Of a stretch of 47,439 nucleotides of DNA, positions 39,142 to 47,439 are shown piece by piece. The translations under genes and the position numbers were made by a program. Every line of letters starts with the position of its first letter. Position 1 is the first letter of the stretch. The DNA lies in the NCBI RefSeq assembly GCF_000955805.1, contig NZ_JYOA01000009.1, positions 128,086-175,524 on the forward strand. Direction: 5' to 3'. The notes under the pieces are model-generated. The model did not search any database, was not told where the DNA came from, and saw only the letters and a program-made list of their open reading frames with translations. Source of the stretch: Pseudomonas sp. 21. Lineage in GTDB: Bacteria; Pseudomonadota; Gammaproteobacteria; Pseudomonadales; Pseudomonadaceae.

Positions 39142-39492
39142 TTAGAACTCCAGACCGCCTTCACGAGCGGCATCAGCCAGGGCCTTGATACGACCGTGGT
39201 ACTTGAAGCCAGAACGGTCGAACGCCACCTGAGTGACGCCGGCAGCCTTGGCGCGTTCCGCGACCAGTTGACCAACTTTCTTGGCTGCGTCGACGTTGCC
39301 GGTGGCAGCTTCGCGCAGTTCTTTGTCCAGGGTCGAGGCGCTGGCCAGGACCTTGCCGCCGTCGGCTGCAATGACCTGGGCGTAGATGTGCTGGGAGGAG
39401 CGGTACACGCAGAGGCGTACGGCTTCCAGTTCGCGCATCTTCAGGCGAGCCTTGCGAGCGCGGCGCAGACGGGTTTCTTTCTTGACGCTCAT
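39142..39492 (-). CDS. rplR: 50S ribosomal protein L18
   Basis: L18 binds 5S rRNA and joins it to the 50S subunit. The 116-residue protein begins [20 protein letters not shown]. The 5S-binding region is visible as [20 protein letters not shown] (near residues 27-46), followed by [20 protein letters not shown]. Typical length. Confidence 0.99.
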   Translation of the reverse strand: MSVKKETRLRRARKARLKMRELEAVRLCVYRSSQHIYAQVIAADGGKVLASASTLDKELREAATGNVDAAKKVGQLVAERAKAAGVTQVAFDRSGFKYHGRIKALADAAREGGLEF

Positions 39493-39502
39493 TTGCTATG
39501 CC

Positions 39503-40036
39503 CTACTTCTTCTTGGCTTCTTTACGAAGGACGACTTCGTCGGCGTAACGCACGCCCTTGCCTTTGTACGGCTCCGGCGGACGGAAGTCGCGGATTTCCG
39601 CGGCAACCTGGCCAACCAGCTGCTTGTCGATACCCTTGATCAGGATGTCGGTCTGGCTGGGGGTTTCCGCGACGATGCCGGCAGGCAGTTCGTAATCAAC
39701 CGGGTGGGAGAAGCCGAGAGCCAGGGACAGCACTTGGCCTTTGGCCTGCGCTTTGTAACCAACACCAACCAGCTGGAGCTTGCGCTCGAAGCCCTGGCTG
39801 ACGCCGATTACCATGTTGTTGACCAGAGCGCGGGTGGTACCGGCCATGGCACGGGTCTGCTGGTCGCCGTTACGCGCAGCGAAACGCAGCTCACCGTTGT
39901 CCTGAATGACTTCGACGGACGGATGTACTTTCAGCTCCAGAGCGCCTTTGGCACCCTTGATCGAAAGTTCCTGACCAGCCAGCTTGATTTCAACGCCGGC
40001 GGGCAGAATGACGGGGTTCTTAGCAACGCGAGACAT
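39503..40036 (-). CDS. rplF: 50S ribosomal protein L6
   Basis: L6 binds the sarcin-ricin loop region near the factor-binding site. The 177-residue protein has two L6 domains, starting [20 protein letters not shown], with [20 protein letters not shown] in the linker region and the conserved signature [20 protein letters not shown] near the C terminus. Confidence 0.99.
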   Translation of the reverse strand: MSRVAKNPVILPAGVEIKLAGQELSIKGAKGALELKVHPSVEVIQDNGELRFAARNGDQQTRAMAGTTRALVNNMVIGVSQGFERKLQLVGVGYKAQAKGQVLSLALGFSHPVDYELPAGIVAETPSQTDILIKGIDKQLVGQVAAEIRDFRPPEPYKGKGVRYADEVVLRKEAKKK

Positions 40037-40047
40037 GCTGATTCCCC

Positions 40048-40440
40048 TTAGAACACAGTGCAGAGCACTTCGCCACCGACACCAGCGGCACGGGCAGCAC
40101 GGTCAGTCATCACACCTTTGTTGGTGGAGACGATCGAAACGCCCAGGCCGCCGCGAACTTTCGGCAGCTGGTCTACGGATTTGTACTGGCGCAGGCCAGG
40201 ACGGCTGATTCGCTTCACTTCCTCGATGACAGGCTTGCCTTCGAAGTACTTCAGCTCGATCGACAGCAGAGGCTTGGCCTCGGCGGTGACTTGGAAATCC
40301 GCAATGTAACCTTCGTCCTTGAGGACTTTGGCGACTGCCGCTTTCAGCTTGGAAGACGGCATGCTCACGACGGTCTTCTCAGCCATCTGGGCATTACGGA
40401 TGCGAGTTAGCATGTCTGCTAACGGGTCCTGCATACTCAT
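40048..40440 (-). CDS. rpsH: 30S ribosomal protein S8
   Basis: S8 is a primary 16S rRNA binder and, in E. coli, the translational repressor of the spc operon. The 130-residue protein begins [20 protein letters not shown] and carries the S8 signature [20 protein letters not shown] near residues 100-119. It has an AGGAG site about 10 bases before the ATG. Unlike its neighbours it is preceded by a 188-base gap with a terminator, a promoter and a structured leader. Confidence 0.99.
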   Translation of the reverse strand: MSMQDPLADMLTRIRNAQMAEKTVVSMPSSKLKAAVAKVLKDEGYIADFQVTAEAKPLLSIELKYFEGKPVIEEVKRISRPGLRQYKSVDQLPKVRGGLGVSIVSTNKGVMTDRAARAAGVGGEVLCTVF

Positions 40441-40536
40441 GGGCTTAATGCTCCTGATACAAAAGATAAGCCTTCAACTTCATAACTCGCCCTCATAACA
40501 CCGGGCGATCTAAACCCGGGCTCGGGGGAGCCGGGT

Positions 40537-40565
40537 ATTCTAGAGATCGCTTAAAAACGAATCAA
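40537..40565 (-). promoter_or_regulatory. sigma70-like promoter upstream of rpsH
   Basis: On the minus strand, TTGATT (40565-40560), 17-base spacer, TAGAAT (40542-40537), about 97 bases before the rpsH ATG. The -35 overlaps the terminator that follows rpsN. The expected transcript begins near a CCCGG-N11-CCGGG hairpin. Confidence 0.72.
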
Positions 40566-40583
40566 GCCCCACGAGGGGGCTTG
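40553..40583 (-). terminator. intrinsic terminator between rpsN and rpsH
   Basis: On the minus strand, AAGCCCC / GGGGCTT with a 5-base loop followed by GATTCGTTTTT, 45 bases after rpsN. It is unusual inside the spc operon. Wider flanking arms (GATCGCTT near 40546 and AAGCGATC near 40591) could enclose it. Confidence 0.75.
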
Positions 40584-40599
40584 CTTCGCAAAGCGATCA

Positions 40600-40621
40600 A
40601 CGGAGTCGTTGCCGACTCCGT
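40600..40621 (-). other. perfect hairpin after the rpsN stop
   Basis: ACGGAGTCG-TTGC-CGACTCCGT, a 9-bp stem with a tetraloop, only 7 bases after the rpsN stop codon and without a T tract. It may protect the 3' end of the upstream mRNA. Confidence 0.7.
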
Positions 40622-40628
40622 CTTGCAC

Positions 40629-40934
40629 TTACCAGCTGGCTTTCACCAGGCCCGGTACGTCACCGCGCATTGCCGCTTCACGCAGCTTGTTACGGCTCAG
40701 GCCGAACTTGCGGTAGTAACCGTGCGGACGACCGGTCAGGCGGCAACGGTTACGCAGGCGGCTGGCGCTCGCGTCACGCGGTTGCTTCTGCAGGGCGACC
40801 TGGGCATTCCAACGATCTTCTGCGGAAGTGCTCGGATTAGCGATGATCGCTTTCAGCTCGGCACGCTTTTTGGCGTACTTGGCTACCGTTTGCTGACGCT
40901 TCAGCTCACGGTTCTTCATGCTCTCTTTAGCCAT
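40629..40934 (-). CDS. rpsN: 30S ribosomal protein S14
   Basis: S14 sits in the head of the small subunit. The 101-residue protein begins [20 protein letters not shown] and ends in [19 protein letters not shown]. It is the long, zinc-independent form: the CxxC pairs of the zinc form are absent, and only one cysteine is seen ([20 protein letters not shown]). The ATG at 40934 is chosen over an upstream start that would overlap rplE. Confidence 0.98.
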   Translation of the reverse strand: MAKESMKNRELKRQQTVAKYAKKRAELKAIIANPSTSAEDRWNAQVALQKQPRDASASRLRNRCRLTGRPHGYYRKFGLSRNKLREAAMRGDVPGLVKASW

Positions 40935-40947
40935 GGTCCTACTCCAA

Positions 40948-41487
40948 TCAGTTGCGGAACGGGAATTTGAAGGCGCGCAGCAGTGCACGACCCTCATCAT
41001 CCGAACGCGCGGTGGTGGTCAGAGTGATATCCATACCGCGGAGGGCATCGATCTTGTCGTAATCGATTTCCGGGAAGATGATCTGCTCTTTGACGCCCAT
41101 GCTGTAGTTGCCACGGCCGTCGAAGGACTTGGCGTTCAGACCGCGGAAGTCACGAACGCGCGGCAGGGAGATCGACAGCAGACGGTCCAGGAACTCGTAC
41201 ATGCGATCGCCACGCAGGGTGACTTTCACGCCGATCGGCCAGCCTTCACGAATCTTGAAACCAGCGATGGACTTACGAGCGTAAGTCACAACCGGCTTCT
41301 GACCCGCGATCTTTTCCAGATCAGCTACGGCGCTCTCGATGACTTTCTTGTCGCCGACAGCTTCGCCAAGACCCATGTTCAGGGTGATTTTGGTAACGCG
41401 CGGAACTTCCATCACGTTCGCCAGCTGAAGCTCTTGCTTCAGCTTGGGAGCGATTTCCTTCCGATAAATTTCTTTCAATCGTGCCAT
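40948..41487 (-). CDS. rplE: 50S ribosomal protein L5
   Basis: L5 binds 5S rRNA and contacts the P-site tRNA. The 179-residue protein begins [20 protein letters not shown] and has [20 protein letters not shown] (near residues 29-48) and [20 protein letters not shown] near 127-146. In E. coli S8 represses translation from the L5 start. No S8-site-like helix was recognised here before rplE. Confidence 0.99.
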   Translation of the reverse strand: MARLKEIYRKEIAPKLKQELQLANVMEVPRVTKITLNMGLGEAVGDKKVIESAVADLEKIAGQKPVVTYARKSIAGFKIREGWPIGVKVTLRGDRMYEFLDRLLSISLPRVRDFRGLNAKSFDGRGNYSMGVKEQIIFPEIDYDKIDALRGMDITLTTTARSDDEGRALLRAFKFPFRN

Positions 41488-41506
41488 GGTGATCTACCTA
41501 GCTCCC

Positions 41507-41821
41507 TCAAGCCTGAACCGGTTTCTGGGTCGACTTGAAGACACGAATCTTCTTACCGTCTTCGACTTTGAAACCAACGCGGTCAGCCTTGTTGGTTTCA
41601 GCGTTGAAGATGGCGACGTTGGAGACGTGCAGAGGCGCCTCCTTCTCGACGATCCCGCCTTGCTGGTTGAGCATGGGGTTGGGCTTGGTGTGGCGCTTGA
41701 CCAGGTTCACACCGCCAACGACCAGACGGTCGTCAGCCAGAACCTTGATCACTTTGCCACGCTTGCCCTTGTCCTTGCCGGCAATGACGATGACTTCGTC
41801 GTCACGACGAATTTTTTGCAT
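41507..41821 (-). CDS. rplX: 50S ribosomal protein L24
   Basis: L24 is one of the two 50S assembly initiators, lying near the exit tunnel. The 104-residue protein has the KOW motif [20 protein letters not shown] (near residues 6-25) and [20 protein letters not shown]. It lies between rplN and rplE with short gaps. Confidence 0.99.
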   Translation of the reverse strand: MQKIRRDDEVIVIAGKDKGKRGKVIKVLADDRLVVGGVNLVKRHTKPNPMLNQQGGIVEKEAPLHVSNVAIFNAETNKADRVGFKVEDGKKIRVFKSTQKPVQA

Positions 41822-41833
41822 GACGGCTACTCC

Positions 41834-42202
41834 TTACAGCACTTCTGGGGCAAGGGAGACGATCTTCATGAACTTCTCAGTACGAAGTTCACGAGTCACG
41901 GGCCCGAAGATACGGGTGCCGATCGGCTCCTGCTTGTTGTTCAGCAGGACGGCGGCGTTGCCGTCGAAGCGAATGATGGAACCGTCGGTACGACGTACGC
42001 CGTGCTTGGTGCGAACGACCACGGCAGTCATTACCTGGCCCTTCTTCACCTTGCCACGCGGAATTGCTTCCTTGACGGTGACCTTGATGATGTCGCCAAT
42101 GCCGGCGTAACGGCGGTGGGAACCGCCGAGCACCTTGATGCACATTACGCGACGCGCGCCGCTGTTATCAGCGACTTCGAGCATGGATTGAGTCTGAATC
42201 AT
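41834..42202 (-). CDS. rplN: 50S ribosomal protein L14
   Basis: L14 takes part in an intersubunit bridge and binds L19 and 23S rRNA. The 122-residue protein begins [20 protein letters not shown] and has the L14 signature [20 protein letters not shown] near residues 73-92. It is the first gene of the spc group in E. coli, but the 16-base gap to rpsQ here shows no separate promoter. Confidence 0.99.
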   Translation of the reverse strand: MIQTQSMLEVADNSGARRVMCIKVLGGSHRRYAGIGDIIKVTVKEAIPRGKVKKGQVMTAVVVRTKHGVRRTDGSIIRFDGNAAVLLNNKQEPIGTRIFGPVTRELRTEKFMKIVSLAPEVL

Positions 42203-42218
42203 CTTCTATCTCCGACCC

Positions 42219-42485
42219 TTAGACTTCAACCGCGCGCTCGACGATGTCAACCAGAGTCCAGGCCTTGGTTTTGGCCAGAGGACGGGTCTCGCGAATGGTG
42301 ACCAGGTCACCAATGCGGCACTGGTTGGTTTCGTCGTGGGCGTGCAGTTTGGTCGAACGCTTCACGTATTTGCCGTAGATCGGGTGCTTAACGCGGCGCT
42401 CGATCAGAACGGTGACGGTCTTGTCCATCTTGTCGCTGACGACGCGGCCAGTCAGCGTACGGACGGTTTTCTGAGCTTCAGCCAT
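42219..42485 (-). CDS. rpsQ: 30S ribosomal protein S17
   Basis: S17 is a primary 16S rRNA binder with an OB fold. The 88-residue protein begins [20 protein letters not shown] and has the [20 protein letters not shown] block and signature [20 protein letters not shown]. It starts 2 bases after rpmC and ends the S10 group. Confidence 0.99.
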   Translation of the reverse strand: MAEAQKTVRTLTGRVVSDKMDKTVTVLIERRVKHPIYGKYVKRSTKLHAHDETNQCRIGDLVTIRETRPLAKTKAWTLVDIVERAVEV

Positions 42486-42487
42486 GA

Positions 42488-42679
42488 TTACTTACCTGCT
42501 TGCTGGTTGAGCACAGTTTTCACGCGAGCGATGTCGCGCTTAACCTGCGAGAGCAGGTGAGACTGCCCCAACTGGCCAGTTGCTTTCTGCATGCGCAGAT
42601 TGAACTGGTCGCGCAGCAGGCCGAGCAGTTGCTCGTTCAGCTGCTCAACGGATTTTTCACGAAGTTCATTCGCTTTCAT
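42488..42679 (-). CDS. rpmC: 50S ribosomal protein L29
   Basis: L29 is a helical hairpin near the exit tunnel, part of the docking site for trigger factor and SRP. The 63-residue protein begins [20 protein letters not shown] and has [20 protein letters not shown]. Its ATG shares a base with the rplP stop (TGATG). A GTG one codon earlier is possible but less likely. Confidence 0.98.
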
Positions 42680-43092
42680 CACATCACCGTCCGCTTAACA
42701 AAGGAGGTGGCGAGCGGCAGCTTTGCAGCAGCCAGGGCGAATGCCTCACGCGCCAGCTCTTCGGATACACCCTCGATCTCGTACAGGACCTTGCCCGGTT
42801 GAATCTGGGCTACCCAGTACTCGACGCCACCCTTACCTTTACCCATACGTACTTCCAGGGGCTTCTTGGTAACAGGCTTGTCGGGGAATACGCGAATCCA
42901 GATCTTGCCGCCACGTTTTACGTGACGGGTCAGCGCACGACGTGCGGACTCGATCTGACGCGCGGTGAGACGGCCGCGGCTGGTTGCCTTGAGGGCGAAC
43001 TCGCCGAAGCTGACTTTGGAACCGCGATGAGCCAGGCCACGGTTGTGACCGGTCATTTGCTTGCGGAACTTCGTACGCTTAGGTTGCAGCAT
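42679..43092 (-). CDS. rplP: 50S ribosomal protein L16
   Basis: L16 helps place the A-site tRNA near the peptidyl transferase centre. The 137-residue protein begins [20 protein letters not shown] and has the [20 protein letters not shown] (near residues 27-46) and [20 protein letters not shown] blocks. It overlaps rpmC by one base. Confidence 0.99.
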
Positions 43093-43103
43093 TTGCGTAC
43101 TCC

Positions 43104-43790
43104 TTACTTAGCAGCTTTTTTACGAGGAGCGGGCGCTTGGGGCTTGAGCTCTTCCTGGCGGCCACCGATGACCTCGCCTTTGAAGATCCAAACCTTCACA
43201 CCGATCACACCGTAGGTGGTGTGCGCTTCGTAGGTTGCATAGTCGATGTCGGCACGCAGGGTGTGCAGGGGCACACGACCTTCGCGATACCACTCGGTAC
43301 GAGCGATTTCAGCGCCGCCCAGACGACCGCTTACCTGGATCTTGATGCCTTTGGCACCAATGCGCATGGCGTTCTGTACAGCGCGCTTCATGGCGCGACG
43401 GAACATAACGCGACGCTCCAGCTGCTGAGCTACGCTTTGCGCAACCAGCATACCGTCGAGCTCCGGCTTGCGGATCTCTTCGATGTTGATGTGCACCGGC
43501 ACACCCATTTGCTTGGTCAGGTCCTGACGCAGCTTCTCAACATCTTCACCTTTCTTGCCGATCACGATGCCGGGACGAGCGGTGTGGATGGTGATGCGTG
43601 CAGTCTGAGCCGGACGATGGATGTCGATACGGCTTACGGACGCGCTTTTTAGTTTGTCTTGGAGATACTCACGTACCTTCAGGTCGGCGAACAGATAATC
43701 GGCGTAAGTGCGCTTATCTGCGTACCAAACGGAGGTGTGCTCCTTGACGATACCCAGGCGGATGCCATTGGGATGTACTTTCTGACCCAT
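43104..43790 (-). CDS. rpsC: 30S ribosomal protein S3
   Basis: S3 lies at the mRNA entry and has helicase-assisting KH domains. The 228-residue protein begins [20 protein letters not shown]. The KH segment is visible as [20 protein letters not shown], followed by the C-terminal S3 signature [24 protein letters not shown] block ([16 protein letters not shown]). The ATG at 43790 gives the universal start; the upstream in-frame start overlaps rplV. Confidence 0.99.
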   Translation of the reverse strand: MGQKVHPNGIRLGIVKEHTSVWYADKRTYADYLFADLKVREYLQDKLKSASVSRIDIHRPAQTARITIHTARPGIVIGKKGEDVEKLRQDLTKQMGVPVHINIEEIRKPELDGMLVAQSVAQQLERRVMFRRAMKRAVQNAMRIGAKGIKIQVSGRLGGAEIARTEWYREGRVPLHTLRADIDYATYEAHTTYGVIGVKVWIFKGEVIGGRQEELKPQAPAPRKKAAK

Positions 43791-43803
43791 CTGATCGACT
43801 CCG

Positions 43804-44136
43804 TTACTTGTCCGCAACCTTGACAGTGATATGGCAAGACCGCTTGACGATGCGATCAGCACGGCCTTTGGCACGCGGCATGATGCGCTTGAGCGAACGA
43901 CCTTCGTTGACGAAGACGGTGGAGACTTTGAGATCGTCTACATCGGCGCCTTCGTTGTGCTCGGCGTTGGCAACGGCCGACTCCAGCACTTTCTTCATGA
44001 TCTCGGCGGCTTTCTTGTTGCTGAAAGCCAGGAGGTTGAGCGCGTCGCCCACCTTCTTCCCGCGGATCTGGTCGGCGACCAAGCGGGCTTTCTGGGCGGA
44101 GATACGAGCGCCCGAGAGCTTAGCGGCTACTTCCAT
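43804..44136 (-). CDS. rplV: 50S ribosomal protein L22
   Basis: L22 lines the narrow part of the exit tunnel. The 110-residue protein begins [20 protein letters not shown] and has the tunnel hairpin region [20 protein letters not shown] (near residues 79-98), where macrolide-resistance changes occur in other species; it looks normal here. Confidence 0.99.
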   Translation of the reverse strand: MEVAAKLSGARISAQKARLVADQIRGKKVGDALNLLAFSNKKAAEIMKKVLESAVANAEHNEGADVDDLKVSTVFVNEGRSLKRIMPRAKGRADRIVKRSCHITVKVADK

Positions 44137-44148
44137 CTTCCTTACCCC

Positions 44149-44424
44149 TTAACGCTTGGCTTTCTTGTCCGCAGCGTGCCCACGATAAGTGCGGGTAGCA
44201 GCGAACTCGCCGAGTTTGTGACCGACCATGTCTTCGTTGACCAGAACCGGCACGTGTTGACGGCCGTTGTGGACAGCGATGGTCAGACCAACCATGTGCG
44301 GCATGATCATAGAACGGCGCGACCAGGTCTTGATCGGCTTGCGGTCGTTCTTTTCTACCGCCACTTCGATCTTCTTCAGCAGGTGAAGATCGATAAAAGG
44401 ACCTTTTTTCAGAGAACGTGGCAC
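44149..44424 (-). CDS. rpsS: 30S ribosomal protein S19
   Basis: S19 forms a head complex with S13 and contacts the A-site tRNA side. The 91-residue protein begins [20 protein letters not shown] and has the signature [20 protein letters not shown] and [20 protein letters not shown]. Confidence 0.99.
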   Translation of the reverse strand: MPRSLKKGPFIDLHLLKKIEVAVEKNDRKPIKTWSRRSMIMPHMVGLTIAVHNGRQHVPVLVNEDMVGHKLGEFAATRTYRGHAADKKAKR

Positions 44425-44440
44425 TGTCGTATCCCTCTAT

Positions 44441-45262
44441 TTACTTGCGGCGACGGACGATCATGTTGTCGGTACGCTTGTTCGCGCGAGTCTTCTTACC
44501 CTTGGTCTGAAGACCCCACGGCGATACCGGATGACGACCAGCAGAGGTACGACCTTCACCACCACCATGCGGGTGGTCGACCGGGTTCATGGCAACGCCA
44601 CGAACGGTCGGGCGAACGCCACGCCAGCGTTTGGCACCGGCTTTACCCAGCGAACGCAGGCTGTGCTCGGAGTTCGAGACTTCACCCAGGGTCGCACGGC
44701 AGTCAGCCAGGACTTTGCGCATCTCACCGGAACGCAGACGCACGGTTACGTACGCACCTTCACGGGCAACCAGCTGAGCCGAAGCGCCAGCGGAGCGAGC
44801 GATCTGAGCGCCCTTGCCAGGCTTCAGTTCGATACCGTGGATGGTGCTACCAACCGGGATGTTGCGCAGCGGCATGTTGTTGCCGGCCTTGATCGGAGCG
44901 CCGATACCGGAGATCAGTTGATCGCCGGCCACCACGCCTTTGGGGGCGATGATGTAACGACGCTCGCCGTCCGCGTATTTCAGCAGAGCGATGTGAGCAG
45001 TACGGTTCGGATCGTATTCGACGCGTTCAACGATGGCAGGGATGCCATCCTTGTTGCGACGGAAGTCGACCAGACGATAGTGCTGCTTGTGGCCACCACC
45101 GATATGACGGGTGGTGATGCGACCGTTGTTGTTACGGCCGCCCGACTTGGACTTCTTCTCGAGCAGGGGAGCGAACGGAGCACCTTTGTGCAGGTCCTGG
45201 TTCACTACCTTGACGACGAAACGACGACCAGCGGAAGTCGGTTTGCATTTAACGATTGCCAT
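44441..45262 (-). CDS. rplB: 50S ribosomal protein L2
   Basis: L2 is a central 23S rRNA binder needed for peptidyl transfer and subunit joining. The 273-residue protein begins [20 protein letters not shown] and has the conserved [20 protein letters not shown] block (near residues 226-245), which contains the invariant histidine next to the catalytic centre. Confidence 0.99.
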   Translation of the reverse strand: MAIVKCKPTSAGRRFVVKVVNQDLHKGAPFAPLLEKKSKSGGRNNNGRITTRHIGGGHKQHYRLVDFRRNKDGIPAIVERVEYDPNRTAHIALLKYADGERRYIIAPKGVVAGDQLISGIGAPIKAGNNMPLRNIPVGSTIHGIELKPGKGAQIARSAGASAQLVAREGAYVTVRLRSGEMRKVLADCRATLGEVSNSEHSLRSLGKAGAKRWRGVRPTVRGVAMNPVDHPHGGGEGRTSAGRHPVSPWGLQTKGKKTRANKRTDNMIVRRRK

Positions 45263-45273
45263 GATGCACCCCT

Positions 45274-45573
45274 TTACTCAGCGCCAGCTGCGAAATCGAG
45301 ATCCTGGCCCGGCTGGAGAGCGATGTACGCTTTTTTCCAGTCGTTACGCTTGCCCAGGCCGCGAACGGTACGCTTGGTCTTGCCCTGAACGTTCAGGGTG
45401 GTGACGCGACGTACTTTCACGCCGAACAGGCTTTCTACGGCCTTCTTGATTTCCAGCTTGGTTGCATCAGTGGCAACCTTGAAAACGAATTGGCTGTTGC
45501 CGTCCGCCAGGCCAGTGGCCTTCTCGGAGATATGCGGGCCCAGCAGCACTTTGAATACGCGTTCCTGGTTCAT
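45274..45573 (-). CDS. rplW: 50S ribosomal protein L23
   Basis: L23 sits at the tunnel exit and docks trigger factor and SRP. The 99-residue protein begins [20 protein letters not shown] and has the [20 protein letters not shown] block. Its start overlaps the rplD stop by four bases. Confidence 0.99.
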   Translation of the reverse strand: MNQERVFKVLLGPHISEKATGLADGNSQFVFKVATDATKLEIKKAVESLFGVKVRRVTTLNVQGKTKRTVRGLGKRNDWKKAYIALQPGQDLDFAAGAE

Positions 45574-46172
45574 GCCAGCAGCTCCTCGAACTTCTTCACG
45601 GCGGACACGGTGACCAGCACCTTGTCGTAGGCGATGAGGCTGACCGGATCGGAAGCCTGGACGTCACGTACATCGACGTGGGCCAGGTTGCGAGCTGCCA
45701 GGTACAGGTTCTCATCGACGCCTTCGGTGACGATCAGTACATCTTTCAGGCCCAGGCCTTCCAGCTTGCTGACCAGACCTTTGGTCTTCGGTGCGTCGAC
45801 AGCGAAGTCGGCAACGACAACCAGACGATCCAGACGAACCAGCTCAGAGAGGATGGAGCGCAGAGCAGCGCGATACATCTTCTTGTTGAGCTTCTGGGAG
45901 TGATCCTGGGGCTTGGCTGCGAAGGTCGCGCCGCCGCCACGCCAGATGGGGCTGCGGATGGTGCCAGCACGAGCACGACCAGTGCCCTTCTGACGCCACG
46001 GCTTCTTGCCACCACCGGAGACTTCGGAACGAGTTTTCTGAGCCTTGGTGCCCTGACGGCCGCCAGCCATGTAGGCTACGACTGCCTGGTGAACCAGGGT
46101 CTCGTTGAATTCGCTACCAAAAGTACGCTCGGAAACCTCGATCGCCTGAGCGCCATTTACATTCAGTTGCAT
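45570..46172 (-). CDS. rplD: 50S ribosomal protein L4
   Basis: L4 lines the exit tunnel and, in E. coli, represses its own S10 operon by binding the leader. The 200-residue protein has the extended tunnel loop [33 protein letters not shown] (about residues 43-75) and RALSIL-like [20 protein letters not shown]. The rpsJ leader here looks too short for an E. coli-type L4 target. Confidence 0.99.
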   Translation of the reverse strand: MQLNVNGAQAIEVSERTFGSEFNETLVHQAVVAYMAGGRQGTKAQKTRSEVSGGGKKPWRQKGTGRARAGTIRSPIWRGGGATFAAKPQDHSQKLNKKMYRAALRSILSELVRLDRLVVVADFAVDAPKTKGLVSKLEGLGLKDVLIVTEGVDENLYLAARNLAHVDVRDVQASDPVSLIAYDKVLVTVSAVKKFEELLA

Positions 46173-46186
46173 CTCAGCTTCCTCTC

Positions 46187-46822
46187 TTAACCGCGAGCCT
46201 TGGCTGCCGGACGCACCAGCACATCACCACCGGTAGCGCCGGGAACGGCACCTTTGACCAGCAGCAGATTGCGCTCTGCATCGACACGCACGACCTCAAG
46301 GGATTGAACGGTTACACGCTCAGCACCCATGTGGCCCGACATTTTTTTGCCCTTGAACACTCGACCAGGAGTCTGGCACTGGCCGATGGAACCCGGGACG
46401 CGGTGGGAAACGGAGTTACCGTGGGTGTTATCTTGACCACGGAAGTTCCAGCGCTTGATGGTACCGGCGAAGCCTTTACCCTTGGACTCACCGGTAACGT
46501 CTACCAGCTGACCGGCCTGGAACAGGTCGACAGAGATGGAATCGCCTGCCTTGAACTCCTCTTCGCCCAGACGGAATTCCCACACGCCGCGACCGGCGGC
46601 GACATTCGCCTTGGCAAAGTGACCGGCTTGCGCCTTGGTCACGCGAGAAGCACGACGCTCGCCAGCAGTTACCTGCACAGCGCGATAGCCATCGCTCTCT
46701 TCGTTTTTGAACTGGGTGACGCGATTCGGCTCGACCTCAATGACCGTGACCGGAATGGAGACACCATCTTCGGTGAAGATGCGGGTCATGCCGCACTTAC
46801 GACCGACAACACCAATTGTCAT
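46187..46822 (-). CDS. rplC: 50S ribosomal protein L3
   Basis: L3 is an assembly initiator whose loop approaches the peptidyl transferase centre. The 211-residue protein begins [20 protein letters not shown] and has the L3 signature and loop [20 protein letters not shown] with the glutamine that is methylated in E. coli L3 ([20 protein letters not shown]). The ATG at 46822 has a GAGG site 9 bases upstream; an upstream start adds 11 residues without support. Confidence 0.99.
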   Translation of the reverse strand: MTIGVVGRKCGMTRIFTEDGVSIPVTVIEVEPNRVTQFKNEESDGYRAVQVTAGERRASRVTKAQAGHFAKANVAAGRGVWEFRLGEEEFKAGDSISVDLFQAGQLVDVTGESKGKGFAGTIKRWNFRGQDNTHGNSVSHRVPGSIGQCQTPGRVFKGKKMSGHMGAERVTVQSLEVVRVDAERNLLLVKGAVPGATGGDVLVRPAAKARG

Positions 46823-46904
46823 CTTTAGAACCTCTTTAGTGTACGGGGCTTTCACCCGCTATGGCCGCCCATTTCAGAGCGTTACACGACCAATGCCGAA
46901 GGCA

Positions 46905-47216
46905 TTAGCCGAGGCTGATCTGTACTTCGACGCCAGCAGCAAGGTCGAGCTTCATCAGCGCGTCGACGGTTTTGTCGGTCGGCTGAACGATGTCGAGAAC
47001 ACGCTTGTGGGTACGAATTTCGTACTGGTCACGAGCGTCCTTGTTGACGTGCGGGGAAATCAGCACGGTGTAACGTTCCTTGCGGGTCGGCAGAGGAATC
47101 GGACCACGCACCTGAGCGCCAGTACGTTTCGCGGTTTCCACGATTTCCTGGGTAGATTGGTCGATCAGGCGGTGATCAAAAGCCTTCAACCGAATACGGA
47201 TTTGTTGATTTTGCAT
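46905..47216 (-). CDS. rpsJ: 30S ribosomal protein S10
   Basis: S10 lies in the head of the small subunit and also acts as NusE in transcription antitermination. The 103-residue protein begins [20 protein letters not shown] and has [20 protein letters not shown] (near residues 38-57). It is the first gene of the S10 operon, with its own promoter about 65 bases upstream, behind the tuf terminator. Confidence 0.99.
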   Translation of the reverse strand: MQNQQIRIRLKAFDHRLIDQSTQEIVETAKRTGAQVRGPIPLPTRKERYTVLISPHVNKDARDQYEIRTHKRVLDIVQPTDKTVDALMKLDLAAGVEVQISLG

Positions 47217-47279
47217 TTGACCTCAGACTCCAAGTTGCCATTCCCAACGGACGGACTCCGCCCGTTAAAAGGAGGCGCA

Positions 47280-47308
47280 ATTGTACGGATGCGCCTGGGG
47301 GGTGTCAA
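47280..47308 (-). promoter_or_regulatory. strong sigma70 promoter of the S10 operon
   Basis: On the minus strand, TTGACA (47308-47303), 17-base spacer, TACAAT (47285-47280). This is the best promoter in the window. The expected leader is only about 55-60 bases long and can form an 8-bp hairpin (ACGGGCGG / CCGTCCGT). Confidence 0.88.
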
Positions 47309-47326
47309 TATTTAACCAACTCAACG

Positions 47327-47354
47327 AAAAAGGGACCCCGAAGGGTCCCTTTTT
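47327..47354 (-). terminator. intrinsic terminator after tuf
   Basis: A perfect 12-bp stem AAAAAGGGACCC / GGGTCCCTTTTT with a 4-base loop and T tract, 18 bases after the tuf stop on the minus strand. Confidence 0.92.
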
Positions 47355-47371
47355 CTGGAGCAGATCAGCGA

Positions 47372-47439
47372 TTACTCGATGATCTTGGCAACCACGCCGG
47401 CGCCAACGGTACGGCCACCTTCGCGAATCGCGAAGCGCA
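47372..47439 (-). CDS. tuf: elongation factor Tu, C-terminal end (partial)
   Basis: Only the last 22 codons are in the window, reading RFAIREGGRTVGAGVVAKII and E before TAA. This is the invariant C terminus of bacterial EF-Tu, which carries aminoacyl-tRNA to the ribosome. The gene continues past the window edge. Its position upstream of rpsJ is the standard str-S10 arrangement; whether it is tufA or tufB cannot be told. Confidence 0.97.
   Translation of the reverse strand, partial: RFAIREGGRTVGAGVVAKIIE

Overview
The window comes from a GC-rich gammaproteobacterium, almost certainly a Pseudomonas close to the P. aeruginosa lineage. The evidence is the gene order tuf-S10-spc-alpha-katA-ferritin-uvrA-MFS-ssb, the cob gene complement with its CbtBA transporter, and many short Pseudomonas-type REP palindromes (GTAGGAGCG...CGCTCCTAC). 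I cannot name the species from the sequence alone.

Region 1 (1-21.4 kb) is mainly for cobalamin. On the minus strand, cbtB-cbtA (cobalt uptake) and cobE-cobM lie behind a cobalamin riboswitch. A second cobalamin riboswitch, pointing the other way less than 100 bases away, leads cobW-cobN. A third leads cobG-cobH-cobI-cobJ, divergent from cobL-cbiD-cobK. The cobaltochelatase is the CobN plus ChlI/ChlD type. The ChlI and ChlD parts are joined by a -1 frameshift site (A AAA AAG, then a GC hairpin after a 6-base spacer), so one gene can give both subunits. A divergent DAHP synthase gene sits between cobN and chlD. Its roughly 430-base leader holds two aromatic-residue-rich small ORFs and a perfect 14-bp terminator hairpin, which looks like an attenuator. 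Two small membrane proteins, an unknown exported or anchored protein and a glutathione S-transferase fill the rest.

Region 2 (21.4-25.8 kb) is an iron-uptake cassette: an ECF sigma factor with a Fur-like box, a FecR-type anti-sigma regulator, and a TonB-dependent siderophore receptor with an N-terminal signalling domain. REP palindromes lie on both sides and within it.

Region 3 (25.8-33.4 kb) is housekeeping and stress: a 62-residue unknown protein, ssb, a YajR-like MFS transporter, uvrA, a ferritin lacking the bacterioferritin heme ligand (FtnA type) and catalase katA.

Region 4 (33.5-47.4 kb, all minus strand) is the ribosomal protein supercluster in the usual order: tuf (partial), rpsJ-rplC-rplD-rplW-rplB-rpsS-rplV-rpsC-rplP-rpmC-rpsQ, rplN-rplX-rplE-rpsN-rpsH-rplF-rplR-rpsE-rpmD-rplO-secY-rpmJ, then rpsM-rpsK-rpsD-rpoA-rplQ. 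Three sigma70-like promoters can be read. Two of them, before rpsH and before rpsM, take their -35 hexamer (TTGATT) from the tail of an intrinsic terminator. No tRNA, rRNA, CRISPR array, insertion sequence or prophage gene was seen.
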